From an uncultured Ruminiclostridium sp. (GTDB taxonomy: Bacteria > Bacillota > Clostridia > Oscillospirales > Ruminococcaceae): 64,000 nt of DNA. The position numbers were made by a program, and so were the translations under genes. The DNA lies in contig CANQXF010000009.1 in the NCBI GenBank assembly GCA_947627695.1, positions 1 through 64,000 on the forward strand. Direction: 5' to 3'. Below the pieces are notes generated by a model that saw only the letters and a list, made by a program, of their open reading frames with translations, was not told the origin of the DNA and made no database searches. This document shows, one piece after another, positions 42,141 through 51,687 of this stretch. The number at the start of each line of letters is the position of its first letter. The stretch's first letter is position 1.

Positions 42141-42635
42141 ATGCCCATAAACAACATTTCTCAGCCTGAAATAATAAAGATAAACGACCGTCTTCGCCTG
42201 CGCAAATACAGCGGCTCTTACGACTTTGCGCTCCCCTGGTACTCCGACCCCGAGACCCTTCGCCTGATAGGAAGCCCTCCCACTCCCTACACCTTGGAAA
42301 AAATTGCTGATATGTACGAATACCTTGAGCGCAAGGGCGAGCTGTATTTCATAGAGATATTTGAGGAACATCACTGGCTCCCCATAGGCGACGTTACCTT
42401 CTGTCACGACGATATGCCAATTCTGATAGGAGAAAAGCGCTTTCGCGGTCAGGGAACGGGAAAAATCGTGGTAAACGCCATTGTACAGCGCGGAAAGCAG
42501 CTTGGCTATACTGAGCTTTACGTTGAGGACATCTACGATTTCAATATCCCCTCAATAAAATGCTTCACCTCCGCAGGTTTCATACCCTACCGCAAGACCC
42601 CCGAGGGACACGGATACTGCCTTGTGTTCAAGTGA
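42141..42635 (+). CDS. GNAT family N-acetyltransferase
   Basis: A 164-residue acetyltransferase. The acetyl-CoA loop appears as FRGQGTGKIVVNAIVQRGKQLGYTELYVEDIYDFNIPSIKCFTSAGF, matching motif A (RGxGxG-like) and motif B (N..S...F...GF). Acceptor unknown. An AGGAG-type site precedes the ATG. Confidence 0.88.
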   Translation: MPINNISQPEIIKINDRLRLRKYSGSYDFALPWYSDPETLRLIGSPPTPYTLEKIADMYEYLERKGELYFIEIFEEHHWLPIGDVTFCHDDMPILIGEKRFRGQGTGKIVVNAIVQRGKQLGYTELYVEDIYDFNIPSIKCFTSAGFIPYRKTPEGHGYCLVFK

Positions 42636-42642
42636 TAACTTC

Positions 42643-42677
42643 AGCCTGTTCATTTTTATGGACAGGCTTTTTATTTT
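42643..42677 (+). terminator. terminator after the GNAT gene
   Basis: Stem GCCTGTTC / GGACAGGC followed by TTTTTATTTT. Confidence 0.85.
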
Positions 42678-42696
42678 ATGGGACGTACTTCCGCTA

Positions 42697-42725
42697 TTGA
42701 CAAATATCGACGAATAGTATAAAAT
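42697..42725 (+). promoter_or_regulatory. promoter of the hybrid kinase gene
   Basis: TTGACA (42697-42702), 17 bases, TAAAAT (42720-42725). Confidence 0.75.
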
Positions 42726-42769
42726 AATAATGTATGCAGTTTTCTGAAAAATTAAGGGTGAGGTAAACG

Positions 42770-45391
42770 ATGAAATCAGAACGTAAAACCAGGAAAATCG
42801 ACCTGCAAAACAGCAAGCTCCGTGAGAAAAGCATAATCGCCGCTTTAATAACGATATTTCTCACGGTAATTGTTATGGTCGTTTCATATATAAGGATAAA
42901 CCAGATAACCGAGCAGCGCTGTCTTGAACGTATGCAGGAGGGCGTAAATACCGTTATCGACGGAATAGGGAACAAGCTGGCGAGCGACAGCAACGCCCTG
43001 CGCTCTGTGGCAAAGCTTTTGGAGCTGGAGGAGGATTTCAGCTCCGAAACTATGAAAGAGATGATGGGACGCCTTTCCCCCATTATGACAGCAAAAAATC
43101 TGAATCTTCTCCTGCCGGGGGATCTGATAATTTCAGGCGAGGGAAACCAATTTGACGTGTCAGACGACGATTCCATAAGCTTTGACGTGGAATCCGCACT
43201 GGGAGAACACGTTACCGACAGAAAAATGTCCGTGGGTTCAAACCCCGACCAACAGACCTACATAATCCGTCATTTCGTCCCCATCGTTAAAAACGGAGAA
43301 ACGGTGGCTATGCTCTATATGACCACCAACCTCCAGAAATTGCCGCAAAATCTCAATATCAGCAATATCTACAACGGCACCGCCAGCGTCTACATAATCG
43401 ACCGCAGCAACGGCGATTTCATAATGGACACCTGGCACGACCAGCTTGGAAAGATTGATGATGAAGATCGCCAGGTCAAGGGCGGCAAAAGCTGGGACCA
43501 GGTGGTAGATGAAATCAAAACGGGAAAACAGGGCTATGCCGTTATCCACTCCAACACCACAAACGAGTACCTGTACTTTTACTATGCTCCACTTCAGTCT
43601 GACAAATGGCAGCTTGAGGGCGCAAACGGTCAGAACCAGTGGACAGCCGCTGTTACAGTCCCCGAGGACGAGGCTTTTGCCAACCTTTATAAAATAAGGA
43701 CAGTATATTTTATCATAGCGATAATTGAGGCGGTAATCCTTATTTCCTATCTTATCTGGACTATCCGCAACACAAGAGTTATCTGTGAAAAAGCCGTCCT
43801 TGAGGAACGACTTATCAAGGCGGAAAACGCCGAGCGTGCAAAGACAATGTTTTTATCAAATATGTCCCACGACATACGCACGCCTATGAACGCCATAATC
43901 GGTTATACCACCCTTGCGGCGGCGAATATTGAAAATACTGAAAAAGTGCAGGATTATCTTTCAAAGATACTTTCTTCCAGTAATCACCTGCTCAGCCTTA
44001 TAAACGACGTTCTCGACATGAGCCGTATCGAAAGCGGCAGAGTTTATATCGAGGAAGTGGAATGCAGCCTGCCCGACCTGCTCCGCGACCTGCGCAATAT
44101 CCTTATGACCCAGATGAAGTCAAAGCAGCTCGACTTTTATATGGACACCATAGACGTTATAGACGAGGACGTTTACTGCGACAAGCTCCACATGAACCAG
44201 GTGCTGCTGAACCTGCTCAGCAATGCCATAAAATTCACTCCCGCAGGGGGAGCCGTTTCCCTTACCATAAAGCAGAAACCGGGCGCACCTGAGGGCTATG
44301 CCGCTTACGAAATAAGGGTAAAGGACACAGGCATTGGAATGAGTCCCGAATTTGTGGAGCACGTTTTCGAGCCCTTTGAAAGAGAGCAGAACTCCACCGT
44401 CAGCGGTATCCAGGGCACAGGACTGGGAATGCCCATCGCCAAAAACATTATAGATATGATGGGCGGAACGATAGAGGTGCAAAGCGAGCAGGGCAAGGGC
44501 ACCGAGTATATCGTGAATATTGAACTGCGCCTTGTTTCCGAGCGTCGTCCCGTTGGAATTATAAAAGAGCTTGAGGGCTTCCACGCCCTTGTAGTTGACG
44601 ACGACTATACCGTATGCGACAGCGTGACAAAAATGCTGGTCCAGCTGGGACTTCGTGCTGAATGGACAATGTCAGGCAAGGAGGCTATCCTCCACGCAAG
44701 ACAGGCTAAGGAGCTTGCTGACGAATTCCGCGCTTATATCATCGACTGGCTGCTCCCCGACATAAGCGGTATAGAAGTTGTCCGCAGAATAAGAAATTCC
44801 GTTGGCGAAACCGTTCCTATCATAATCCTCACCGCCTACGACTGGACTGATATCGAGGAGGAGGCAAGGCAGGCGGGTGTCACCGCCTTCTGCAACAAAC
44901 CTATCTTCCTCTCCACTCTGAGAGATACGCTCCTTTCCGCAATAGGGAAATTTGAACAAAAAACCGAAGAGCCTGTTATTCCGACAGAAGACAAGGATTA
45001 TAAAGGCAAACGCCTGCTCCTTGTCGAGGACAACGAGCTTAACCGCGAGATAGCCTACGAGATACTTACCGAGGGCGGATTTGTGGTTGAAACCGCCGAG
45101 GACGGCACCGTTGCGGTAGACAAGGTGAAAAAGTCAACTGCGGGTTATTACGACCTTATCCTTATGGACGTTCAGATGCCGATAATGAACGGCTATGACG
45201 CCACAAGAGCGATAAGGGCGCTTGACGACCCTGCTCTCGCCTCTATACCTATAATCGCTATGACCGCCAACGCCTTCAACGAGGATAAAATGCAGGCGCT
45301 TGAATGCGGAATGAACGACCACATCGCAAAGCCGCTGAATATGGACGTCCTCAACGATACCCTGCATAAGTATCTTGGAGGAAAAAAGTGA
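42770..45391 (+). CDS. hybrid sensor histidine kinase with two receiver domains
   Basis: An 873-residue membrane kinase. A first helix (about 23-45) and a second (about 308-330) flank an extracellular Cache-like sensor. A HisKA domain has the H-box FLSNMSHDIRTPMNAI (H367), then an HATPase domain with the N-box VLLNLLSNAIKFT and G-boxes KDTGIGM and GTGLGMPIAKN. Receiver 1 (about 608-725) keeps VVDDD and D659 in IIDWLLPDISG; receiver 2 (about 745-870) has LVEDNELN and D800 in LMDVQMPIMNG. No output DNA-binding domain, so it signals to a separate partner or works by protein contact. The next gene, an iron-sulfur membrane protein, is translationally close. Confidence 0.95.
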   Translation: MKSERKTRKIDLQNSKLREKSIIAALITIFLTVIVMVVSYIRINQITEQRCLERMQEGVNTVIDGIGNKLASDSNALRSVAKLLELEEDFSSETMKEMMGRLSPIMTAKNLNLLLPGDLIISGEGNQFDVSDDDSISFDVESALGEHVTDRKMSVGSNPDQQTYIIRHFVPIVKNGETVAMLYMTTNLQKLPQNLNISNIYNGTASVYIIDRSNGDFIMDTWHDQLGKIDDEDRQVKGGKSWDQVVDEIKTGKQGYAVIHSNTTNEYLYFYYAPLQSDKWQLEGANGQNQWTAAVTVPEDEAFANLYKIRTVYFIIAIIEAVILISYLIWTIRNTRVICEKAVLEERLIKAENAERAKTMFLSNMSHDIRTPMNAIIGYTTLAAANIENTEKVQDYLSKILSSSNHLLSLINDVLDMSRIESGRVYIEEVECSLPDLLRDLRNILMTQMKSKQLDFYMDTIDVIDEDVYCDKLHMNQVLLNLLSNAIKFTPAGGAVSLTIKQKPGAPEGYAAYEIRVKDTGIGMSPEFVEHVFEPFEREQNSTVSGIQGTGLGMPIAKNIIDMMGGTIEVQSEQGKGTEYIVNIELRLVSERRPVGIIKELEGFHALVVDDDYTVCDSVTKMLVQLGLRAEWTMSGKEAILHARQAKELADEFRAYIIDWLLPDISGIEVVRRIRNSVGETVPIIILTAYDWTDIEEEARQAGVTAFCNKPIFLSTLRDTLLSAIGKFEQKTEEPVIPTEDKDYKGKRLLLVEDNELNREIAYEILTEGGFVVETAEDGTVAVDKVKKSTAGYYDLILMDVQMPIMNGYDATRAIRALDDPALASIPIIAMTANAFNEDKMQALECGMNDHIAKPLNMDVLNDTLHKYLGGKK

Positions 45392-45392
45392 G

Positions 45393-46217
45393 ATGAAAAA
45401 GCTGGCCGCCCCGCTTATTATGCTCGCGATATTTGAAACCGTGGCGATAACGCTCTGACTTGCTCTTGACAACATCTTCTACTTCTTTAATTTCACATAT
45501 ATCGGCATATGCATAGCGCTGGGACTTTTCCTTTACTCAGTGCATTTCAAGTACGCCCGCCTTGTGGTACAGCTTGGCGTAGGACTTTATATGCTGCTGT
45601 ACCTCGGTTTTATAAACGGTGAGAATATGCAGATTGAGGGCTTTTGGTTCTATCTTTTCTCAGGCGTATTTGAGGCGGCAACGATACATTATGCGGTGGC
45701 AAAGATATTCGGACCGCTTATTTTCGGCAGAGGCTGGTGCGGCTACGCCTGCTGGACGGCTATGATACTTGATCTTCTGCCCTTTAAACAGCCCTCTGCT
45801 CCCCGCAAAAGGATAGGCTGGATAAGATACGTCACCTTTGCTGTCTCCCTGATTTTTGTAGCAGCTTTGTTTTTGTTGCAGATACCGAATACTGCGGGAA
45901 TAATTTTCTGGGCGTTCATTATCGGCAATATTCTTTACTACGCCTTTGGGATCATTCTTGCAATAGCTTTTAAAGACAACCGCGCCTTCTGCAAATACCT
46001 TTGCCCCGTGACCGTCTTTTTAAAGCCTATGAGCTATTTTTCTCTTATGCGTATAAAATGCAACGATGAAAAATGCGTTTCCTGCGGCAAATGCAGAAAG
46101 GTATGCCCTATGAATGTGGATATGACCGACAATTCCCGCAAAAGAGCCAACGGCACCGAATGTATTTTATGCCTTAAATGCGTGGATTGCTGCCCGCAAA
46201 AGGCGCTGAAGCTGTAA
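45393..46217 (+). pseudogene. 4Fe-4S membrane protein interrupted by one in-frame TGA
   Basis: ATG at 45393 with GGAGG upstream reads MKKLAAPLIMLAIFETVAITL, then TGA at 45456-45458, then LALDNIFYFFNFTYIGICIALG and onward in the same frame to 46217. Family members I recall have tryptophan here (TLWL), so TGG to TGA is the simplest cause. The protein is NapH/YccM-like: about five helices, FGRGWCGYACWTAM and CKYLCPV cysteine motifs, and two 4Fe-4S clusters at the C-terminus (CVSCGKCRKVCP, CILCLKCVDCCP). It would pass electrons at the membrane. Internal re-initiation at the GTG at 45540 would lose only one or two helices. Confidence 0.75.
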
Positions 46218-46223
46218 ATTCAA

Positions 46224-46250
46224 ACCCCTGCTGAAAATCTTGGCAGGGGT
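46224..46250 (+). terminator. hairpin upstream of thrS
   Basis: Stem ACCCCTGC / GCAGGGGT; T run weak. Confidence 0.55.
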
Positions 46251-46262
46251 CGTTTACATCTA

Positions 46263-46291
46263 TTGACAATTAAGCATTAAAGTGATAAAAT
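46263..46291 (+). promoter_or_regulatory. promoter of thrS
   Basis: TTGACA (46263-46268), 17 bases, TAAAAT (46286-46291). The leader is only about 45 bases, too short for a T-box riboswitch. Confidence 0.75.
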
Positions 46292-46341
46292 ATATTGGTA
46301 TTAAACCAATACAGAAATAAAAAATAACGGAGGAACTGACA

Positions 46342-48252
46342 ATGCGTATCACATTGAAAGGCGACGTTGTAAAGGAATATGAAAACGGTATGACCGCCTA
46401 CGACATCGCCAAGGACATCAGCGCAGGACTTGCAAGAGCCGCCTGTGCCGCAAAAATAAACGGAAAAGTGTGTGATCTGCGAACTTGCATTGACAGTGAC
46501 GCTTCTCTTGAAATACTGACCTTTGACGACGAGGACGGAAAAAAGGCGTTCCGCCACACCGCCTCCCACATTCTTGCTCAGGCTGTAAAAAGACTTTTCC
46601 CCGACGTAAAGTTAGCGATAGGACCCGCCATTGACAACGGCTTTTACTACGATTTTGACGTGGAAACTCCTTTTACCGCCGAGGATCTGGAAAAGATAGA
46701 GGCGGAGATGAAGAAGATAGTGAAAGAGGGACTTGAGCCCGTTCAGTTCTATCTTTCCCCCGAAGAGGCTATGAAGACCCTTGAGGAACAGGGCGAGATA
46801 TACAAGGTTGAGCTTTGCAAGGAGCACGCCGACAAGGGCGAGCAGATCAGCTTCTACCGTCAGGGCGACTTTACCGACCTTTGCGCAGGACCTCACCTGA
46901 TGAACGTTTCCGCTGTAAAGGCGTTCAAGCTCACCTCCTGCACAGGCGCATACTGGCGCGGAAGCGAGAAAAACAAAATGCTCTCCCGTATCTACGGAAC
47001 AGCTTTCCCCAAGGCGTCCGAGCTTGACGCTTACCTCACAATGCTTGAGGAAGCGAAAAAGCGTGACCACAGAAAGCTGGGCAAGGAGCTTGAGCTGTTT
47101 GCTTTAATGGAGGAAGGTCCCGGTTTTCCTTTCTTCCTGCCGAAAGGTATGGTTTTGCGCAATACTTTGCTTGAATACTGGAGAGAAGTACACAAGAAAT
47201 ACGGCTACGTTGAGATCTCAACTCCTATGATACTCAATCAGGAGCTTTGGCACAGAAGCGGCCACTGGGATCACTACAAGGACAATATGTACACCACCGT
47301 CATTGACGGCGAGGATTACGCAGTAAAGCCTATGAACTGCCCTGGCGGAATGTTGGTATACAAGCTGTCCCCTCATTCCTACCGCGACCTGCCCTTGCGT
47401 ATGGCTGAGCTGGGACTTGTCCACCGTCACGAACTGTCAGGCACCCTGCACGGACTTTTCCGTGTTCGCTGCTTCACTCAGGACGACGCTCACATCTTTA
47501 TGACATGGGATCAGGTGGAGAGCGAGATACAAGGCGTAGTCCGCCTGTTCGACGAGGTTTATTCCACCTTCGGCTTGACATATGAGATAGAAGTTTCCAC
47601 CATGCCCGAGGATCACATTGGCGAAAAGGAAACATGGGATTTTGCCACCGAAACTCTTGAAAAAGCCATTACGGCTATGGGAAAGACCTTCACTATAAAC
47701 GAGGGCGACGGCGCATTCTACGGACCTAAGCTGGACTTCCACCTTTCCGATTCTATCGGCAGAACATGGCAGTGCGGCACAATTCAGCTTGATATGCAGA
47801 TGCCCGAGCGTTTTGATCTGGAATACACTGGCGCAGACGGCGAAAAGCACCGCCCCGTAATGATACACCGTGTTGTCCTCGGTTCAATCGAACGCTTTAT
47901 CGGCGTTATCACAGAGCATTTTGAGGGAAAATTCCCGCTTTGGCTGAACCCCGTTCAGGTGAAGATAATGCCCATAGCCGACCGTCACAACGACTTCTGC
48001 GATAAGATAGCGCAGGCGCTTGACAATATAGGCATACGCTACGAGATAGACACCAGAAACGAAAAGATAGGCTACAAGATAAGAGAAGCCCAGGTCAAGA
48101 AGATAAATTATATGCTTGTCATCGGCGACAACGAGGTTGAGGAGGGCAACGCCTCCGTTCGCTGCCGCAAGAGAGGCGACCTTGGCAAGATGAGCATTGA
48201 CGAGCTTTGCGCAATGCTCAAAAAGGAAGTTGACGAAAAAACTATTCTGTAA
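46342..48252 (+). CDS. thrS: threonyl-tRNA synthetase
   Basis: A 636-residue class II synthetase of normal length. TGS domain (residues 1-60), editing/SAD domain with FRHTASHILAQAVKRLFP (HxxxH) and CAGPHLMNV, catalytic core with motif 1 near TPMILNQELW, MNCPGGMLVYK (zinc Cys), motif 2 RMAELGLVHRHELSGTLHGLFRVRCFTQDDAHIF and motif 3 VLGSIERFIGVITEH, and anticodon-binding domain (VKIMPIADRHNDFCDKIAQAL). Charges tRNA(Thr). Strong AGGAGG-like site. Own promoter and terminator. Confidence 0.98.
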   Translation: MRITLKGDVVKEYENGMTAYDIAKDISAGLARAACAAKINGKVCDLRTCIDSDASLEILTFDDEDGKKAFRHTASHILAQAVKRLFPDVKLAIGPAIDNGFYYDFDVETPFTAEDLEKIEAEMKKIVKEGLEPVQFYLSPEEAMKTLEEQGEIYKVELCKEHADKGEQISFYRQGDFTDLCAGPHLMNVSAVKAFKLTSCTGAYWRGSEKNKMLSRIYGTAFPKASELDAYLTMLEEAKKRDHRKLGKELELFALMEEGPGFPFFLPKGMVLRNTLLEYWREVHKKYGYVEISTPMILNQELWHRSGHWDHYKDNMYTTVIDGEDYAVKPMNCPGGMLVYKLSPHSYRDLPLRMAELGLVHRHELSGTLHGLFRVRCFTQDDAHIFMTWDQVESEIQGVVRLFDEVYSTFGLTYEIEVSTMPEDHIGEKETWDFATETLEKAITAMGKTFTINEGDGAFYGPKLDFHLSDSIGRTWQCGTIQLDMQMPERFDLEYTGADGEKHRPVMIHRVVLGSIERFIGVITEHFEGKFPLWLNPVQVKIMPIADRHNDFCDKIAQALDNIGIRYEIDTRNEKIGYKIREAQVKKINYMLVIGDNEVEEGNASVRCRKRGDLGKMSIDELCAMLKKEVDEKTIL

Positions 48253-48262
48253 ACATTTAAAC

Positions 48263-48300
48263 AAAGGCTCAAATTTCTGTTCGGATTTGAGCCTTGTTTT
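48263..48300 (+). terminator. terminator of thrS
   Basis: Stem AAGGCTCAAAT / ATTTGAGCCTT then GTTTTCA. Confidence 0.85.
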
Positions 48301-48319
48301 CAATACGGCAGGTGAGAAT

Positions 48320-49456
48320 ATGGAATACAAAACCGATATAAACGCTCTGTTAAAGCAGCTTTCCGCCAAAGCTCCAGACCCTGATACGCTTGTGTGTAGT
48401 GACCCCAGCGAAAATACAAAAAAGCTTTGGGCGTATCTGAAAAGCATTTACGGCAAGAATATACTTACAGGGCAGCAGTATCTTCAAGTCGCTGAGCTTG
48501 AGGACGCCGTATATTACCGTGAAACAGGCAGACTTCCCGCCGTCCGAGGCTACGATATGATGGACATTGACAAGAAAAAGGGCGACGGACAGGTGGAAAG
48601 AGCCATAAAATGGGCGAAGGAAACAGGCTGTATCATTACGATGTGCTGGCACTGGTACGCTCCCGACGATATGAACGACCTTGAAAACTGCGTCTGGTCG
48701 TTTTATTACAAAACCACAAATTACGACCGCAAAACCAGTTTTGATCTGCTGAAAGCCGTAACGGAGGGGACCGCCGAGTACGCTTTCGCCATTTCCCGCA
48801 TAGATATGATAGCGGAGGAGCTGAAAAAGTTTCAGCGCGAGGACATACCCGTTTTATGGCGTCCTCTCCACGAGGCGGCAGGGGACTGGTTCTGGTGGGG
48901 AAAAAGGGACAACGACAACGGCGAGTCCGCCGCCGCATACAAAAAGCTGTGGTACATCATCTTCGACCGCTTTAACAACTACCACAAGCTGAACAACCTC
49001 ATCTGGGTCTGGAACGGTCAGAGCCCCGAGATGGCAGTTGACCCCAACTCCTACGACATCTGCGGCGAGGACATTTATCCCGAATTATACCACAGTCAGG
49101 ACCACACCTCTCAGCTTGCCCGCTACAAAGAGGTGACCTCCTACACTCACGGCAAAATGGCGGCGCTTTCCGAGTGCTGTTTCCTGCCTGACCCCGACAT
49201 CTTGCAGATAGATAAGGTAAAGTGGCTGTGGTGGCTCCCTTGGTGGGGAAGATTTGTGTACGCCGTAGGCGACGACCATCGCCCCGTCTTTGACGAAAAG
49301 GGACTCCCCGTGTACAATCCTCAGCAGTTTACAAAGGGAATGTTGAAATCCTATTTTGACAACAATTACTGCTTGACCCTTGACAAACTCCCCTGGTACA
49401 CGGGGCAAAACGAAAAATACGTAAAAGAACTTATGAAGGAGCGTTTCGGACTTTGA
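48320..49456 (+). CDS. GH26 family glycoside hydrolase (beta-mannanase type), no signal peptide
   Basis: A 378-residue GH26 enzyme. GKNILTGQQYLQ and LPAVRGYDMMD open the barrel, CWHWYAPDD follows, the acid/base E185 lies in WRPLHEAAGDWFWWG and the nucleophile E285 in ALSECCFLPD. GH26 members hydrolyse beta-1,4-mannan or related glycans. There is no signal peptide, so the enzyme should act inside the cell on imported manno-oligosaccharides. The start at 48320 follows GGTGAG. Its stop overlaps the next gene start (TTGA). Confidence 0.92.
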   Translation: MEYKTDINALLKQLSAKAPDPDTLVCSDPSENTKKLWAYLKSIYGKNILTGQQYLQVAELEDAVYYRETGRLPAVRGYDMMDIDKKKGDGQVERAIKWAKETGCIITMCWHWYAPDDMNDLENCVWSFYYKTTNYDRKTSFDLLKAVTEGTAEYAFAISRIDMIAEELKKFQREDIPVLWRPLHEAAGDWFWWGKRDNDNGESAAAYKKLWYIIFDRFNNYHKLNNLIWVWNGQSPEMAVDPNSYDICGEDIYPELYHSQDHTSQLARYKEVTSYTHGKMAALSECCFLPDPDILQIDKVKWLWWLPWWGRFVYAVGDDHRPVFDEKGLPVYNPQQFTKGMLKSYFDNNYCLTLDKLPWYTGQNEKYVKELMKERFGL

Positions 49457-49914
49457 AAAAATTTATCTCTATATTGACAGCATTACTGCTTATATTTACG
49501 TTTTCCGCCTGCTCGTCAGCGCCCGCCGCAACGGACAAGACTGCCGCACAGCTTGCGCAGACGGTGCAGAACAGCATAGAATTTCCCCAGCTTGTGGAAG
49601 TGACCGACAAGGATATAATAACCGAAAATATAGGCATAGACCTTTCTAATGTGACAGACTTTGCAGTATATCAGCAAATGCTCAGCGTTGACGTGAGCGA
49701 AATAATAATCCTGATAGTAAAGGACGGCGCCGAATCACAATTGAAAACCGCCCTTGAAAACCGCAAGCAGTCGCTGATAGATGACTTTGCATTTTATCCA
49801 AATCAGGTTGCCTCTGCCGAAGCAACGGTAGTGGGAAGTGAAAAGAACGTGGTATATCTCATCTGCCACGAGGAAGCGGCAACAGCAGAACAGGCTCTAC
49901 TGCAGGAAATATGA
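49453..49914 (+). CDS. DUF4358-like lipoprotein
   Basis: A 153-residue lipoprotein: lipobox FSAC at residues 17-20, then a soluble domain with LAQTVQNSIEFPQLVEVTD and a central YQQMLSVDVSEIIILIVKD, which fits the DUF4358 family of Clostridia. The start codon is TTG, overlapping the GH26 stop, with AAGGAG 11 bases before it; overlap and frame favour this start. Function unknown. Confidence 0.8.
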   Translation: MKKFISILTALLLIFTFSACSSAPAATDKTAAQLAQTVQNSIEFPQLVEVTDKDIITENIGIDLSNVTDFAVYQQMLSVDVSEIIILIVKDGAESQLKTALENRKQSLIDDFAFYPNQVASAEATVVGSEKNVVYLICHEEAATAEQALLQEI

Positions 49915-49931
49915 CAACGGAGGAAAAAGCA

Positions 49932-50684
49932 ATGACCAATGTAAAAGGAAAATGGGCGCTCATCACAGGCGCCGCAAGAGGGATAGGCTGTCTTACCGCT
50001 AAGTTTATGGCACAGCAAGGCTGCAATCTCATTCTCCATTCAAGAAGCCTTTCCCACACAGAAAAGCTGCTTGCGGAGGTGAAAGCGCTGGGAGTTGAAG
50101 CCTACGCTTTTGAAGCTGAGTTATCCGACCTTGACGCCGTTGAAAAAATGCTGAAGGACATTGACACTCTGGGCGTTCAGGTGGATATCGTTCTGAACAA
50201 CGCAGGTGTGCAGATAGCCTACCGCAACGATTATTTCAATACCCCTGTAAGCGACTACACCGAGAGCTTCAAGATAAACACCATTGCTCCCATAATGATA
50301 TGTTATCATTTTCTGCCAAAAATGATAGAGCACGGTTTTGGCAGAATGCTCAACACCACCAGCGGCATACGCCTTGAGCCTCAGCAGGCGGGCTATTCCG
50401 CCAGCAAAGCCGCCCTCGACAAGGTGACAATTGACCTGGGTTCAACAGTTGAGGGAACTGACGTTATGATAAACCTCACCGACCCCGGCTGGTGCCGCAC
50501 CGACCTTGGCGGACCAAACGCCCCCAACGCTCCCGAAAGCGCAATTCCCGGAATAGTAGCGGGAGTATTTGCCGACGACAAAAAATCAGGCAGATACCTG
50601 AACGCCCCCTACTTTACAGGACTGACTCTTGAAGAAATGGTGGAAAAGGTACATAAGGAATTTGACAGTCCCTACGGAAAATAA
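49932..50684 (+). CDS. short-chain dehydrogenase/reductase
   Basis: A 250-residue SDR oxidoreductase. TGAARGIGCLTAKFMAQQG is the NAD(P)-binding TGxxxGIG loop, LNNAGVQI the NNAG motif, and the catalytic triad is Ser in NTTSG plus Tyr and Lys in GYSASKAALDK. DPGWCRTDLGG follows. Substrate unknown. The start at 49932 is chosen because GGAGG is eight bases before it; the upstream ATG at 49911 has none. A terminator follows. Confidence 0.92.
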   Translation: MTNVKGKWALITGAARGIGCLTAKFMAQQGCNLILHSRSLSHTEKLLAEVKALGVEAYAFEAELSDLDAVEKMLKDIDTLGVQVDIVLNNAGVQIAYRNDYFNTPVSDYTESFKINTIAPIMICYHFLPKMIEHGFGRMLNTTSGIRLEPQQAGYSASKAALDKVTIDLGSTVEGTDVMINLTDPGWCRTDLGGPNAPNAPESAIPGIVAGVFADDKKSGRYLNAPYFTGLTLEEMVEKVHKEFDSPYGK

Positions 50685-50696
50685 AAATATTCTCAA

Positions 50697-50747
50697 AAAA
50701 AGCACTGACACAGGAAAAATCTTCCCGTGTCAGTGCTTTTTAATTTT
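50697..50747. terminator. terminator after the SDR gene
   Basis: Long stem AAGCACTGACAC / GTGTCAGTGCTT followed by TTTTAATTTT. The A run on the left makes it usable from the minus side too. Confidence 0.9.
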
Positions 50748-50805
50748 ATATGCTTTTGATCAGACCTCACCGCAAAATTTCAGCGCAGAAAATTTATACA
50801 GCATA

Positions 50806-51252
50806 TCATTCGCTGTTTCTTTCGCCCAGCTTGCCGAGTAACTCGTATAAAATGCCGTAAAGCGCCTGCGCCTTTTCAGGCTCCATATCCACGCAGGCGG
50901 CAAGCCGTTGCGGCACGGTCAGCGCCTTTTCACGCAAAGCCATTCCGTTTTCAGTTACGGAAACGATAAGGTCGCGCTCGTCCTCTTTTGAGCGACGCCT
51001 TGAAACGTATCCTTTTTCCTCCAGCCGTTTAAGCAGAGGCGTCAGCGTGCTTGAATCCAGATACAGATATTTTCCCACTTCTTTCACCCGCAGCTCCTTA
51101 TGCTCCCACATCACCATCATAGTGATATACTGAGTATAGGTGAGGTCAAGCTCGTCCAGATACGGTTTATACGCTTTTACTATCTCCTTTGCGCAGGCAT
51201 AGAGGGGAAAGCAAATTTGATTTTCCAGCTTCAGCGGGTCAAATCGATCCAT
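50806..51252 (-). CDS. OhrR-like MarR family regulator
   Basis: A 148-residue winged-helix regulator. The start LKLENQICFPLYACAKEIVKAYKPYLDELDLTYTQYITMMVMWE matches OhrR, including the redox-sensing cysteine at position 14 (QICF) and the tyrosines that hydrogen-bond to it. VKEVGKYLYLDSSTLTPLLKRLEEKGYVSRRRS is the helix-turn-helix. Organic peroxide oxidises the cysteine and releases DNA. It is the last gene of a minus-strand operon with two flavodoxins, a TSCPD protein and glutathione peroxidase, a coherent peroxide-defence set it probably controls. Confidence 0.9.
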   Translation of the reverse strand: MDRFDPLKLENQICFPLYACAKEIVKAYKPYLDELDLTYTQYITMMVMWEHKELRVKEVGKYLYLDSSTLTPLLKRLEEKGYVSRRRSKEDERDLIVSVTENGMALREKALTVPQRLAACVDMEPEKAQALYGILYELLGKLGERNSE

Positions 51253-51267
51253 TGTTATTTCTTCTCC

Positions 51268-51675
51268 TTATGATATTATCTTTCTTGCAAAATCTGCGGC
51301 GGCGTTCAGGTCTTTTTCGTTCGGCCTTCCTTTATGGAGCACAGCGAAAGCCCCACGGCAGGAAAATTCTTCTTTTGCAAGAGGGATATTCTTTTCAGCA
51401 AACAGCTTTTCCACATATTTTCGGGTGGAGCTTACGACTGCTGACGTGCTGAAATTCACTGCCTTGCCAACCGACACGCCGATACCGCTTATGAATTTTT
51501 TCACCTCGTCGTCTACGTCAAAAGCGTAAGGCGCACTTCCGAGAAACAGAATATCCACGTCCTCCGAAAGCGGCTCGGACACCGGTTTTGCCTTTACATT
51601 AACAGCATTTCCAATTGCCTCTGCGACTTTTTTCGTATTCCCACCTCTTGAATAATACCGTATTTCAATTTTCAT
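51268..51675 (-). CDS. flavodoxin family protein
   Basis: A 135-residue protein with a flavodoxin-like FMN loop at the start (YYSRGGNTKKVAEAIG) and the second strand LFLGSAPYAFDVDDEVKKFI. Small FMN proteins of this type carry electrons. Shorter than classical flavodoxin. It lies between a second flavodoxin and the OhrR-like regulator. Confidence 0.85.
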   Translation of the reverse strand: MKIEIRYYSRGGNTKKVAEAIGNAVNVKAKPVSEPLSEDVDILFLGSAPYAFDVDDEVKKFISGIGVSVGKAVNFSTSAVVSSTRKYVEKLFAEKNIPLAKEEFSCRGAFAVLHKGRPNEKDLNAAADFARKIIS

Positions 51676-51687
51676 GTCAAATACACC

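Noticed and set aside
43238-43549. Minus-strand open frames inside the hybrid kinase, thrS and GH26 genes
   Set aside because: Antisense shadows of strongly supported genes, with no ribosome sites or recognisable domains.
45456-45458. The TGA as selenocysteine in the 4Fe-4S protein
   Set aside because: The site is inside a membrane helix where tryptophan is expected, and no SECIS-like hairpin follows it.
46218-46341. T-box riboswitch in front of thrS
   Set aside because: The promoter leaves a leader of about 45 bases, with no T-box sequence or specifier stem.
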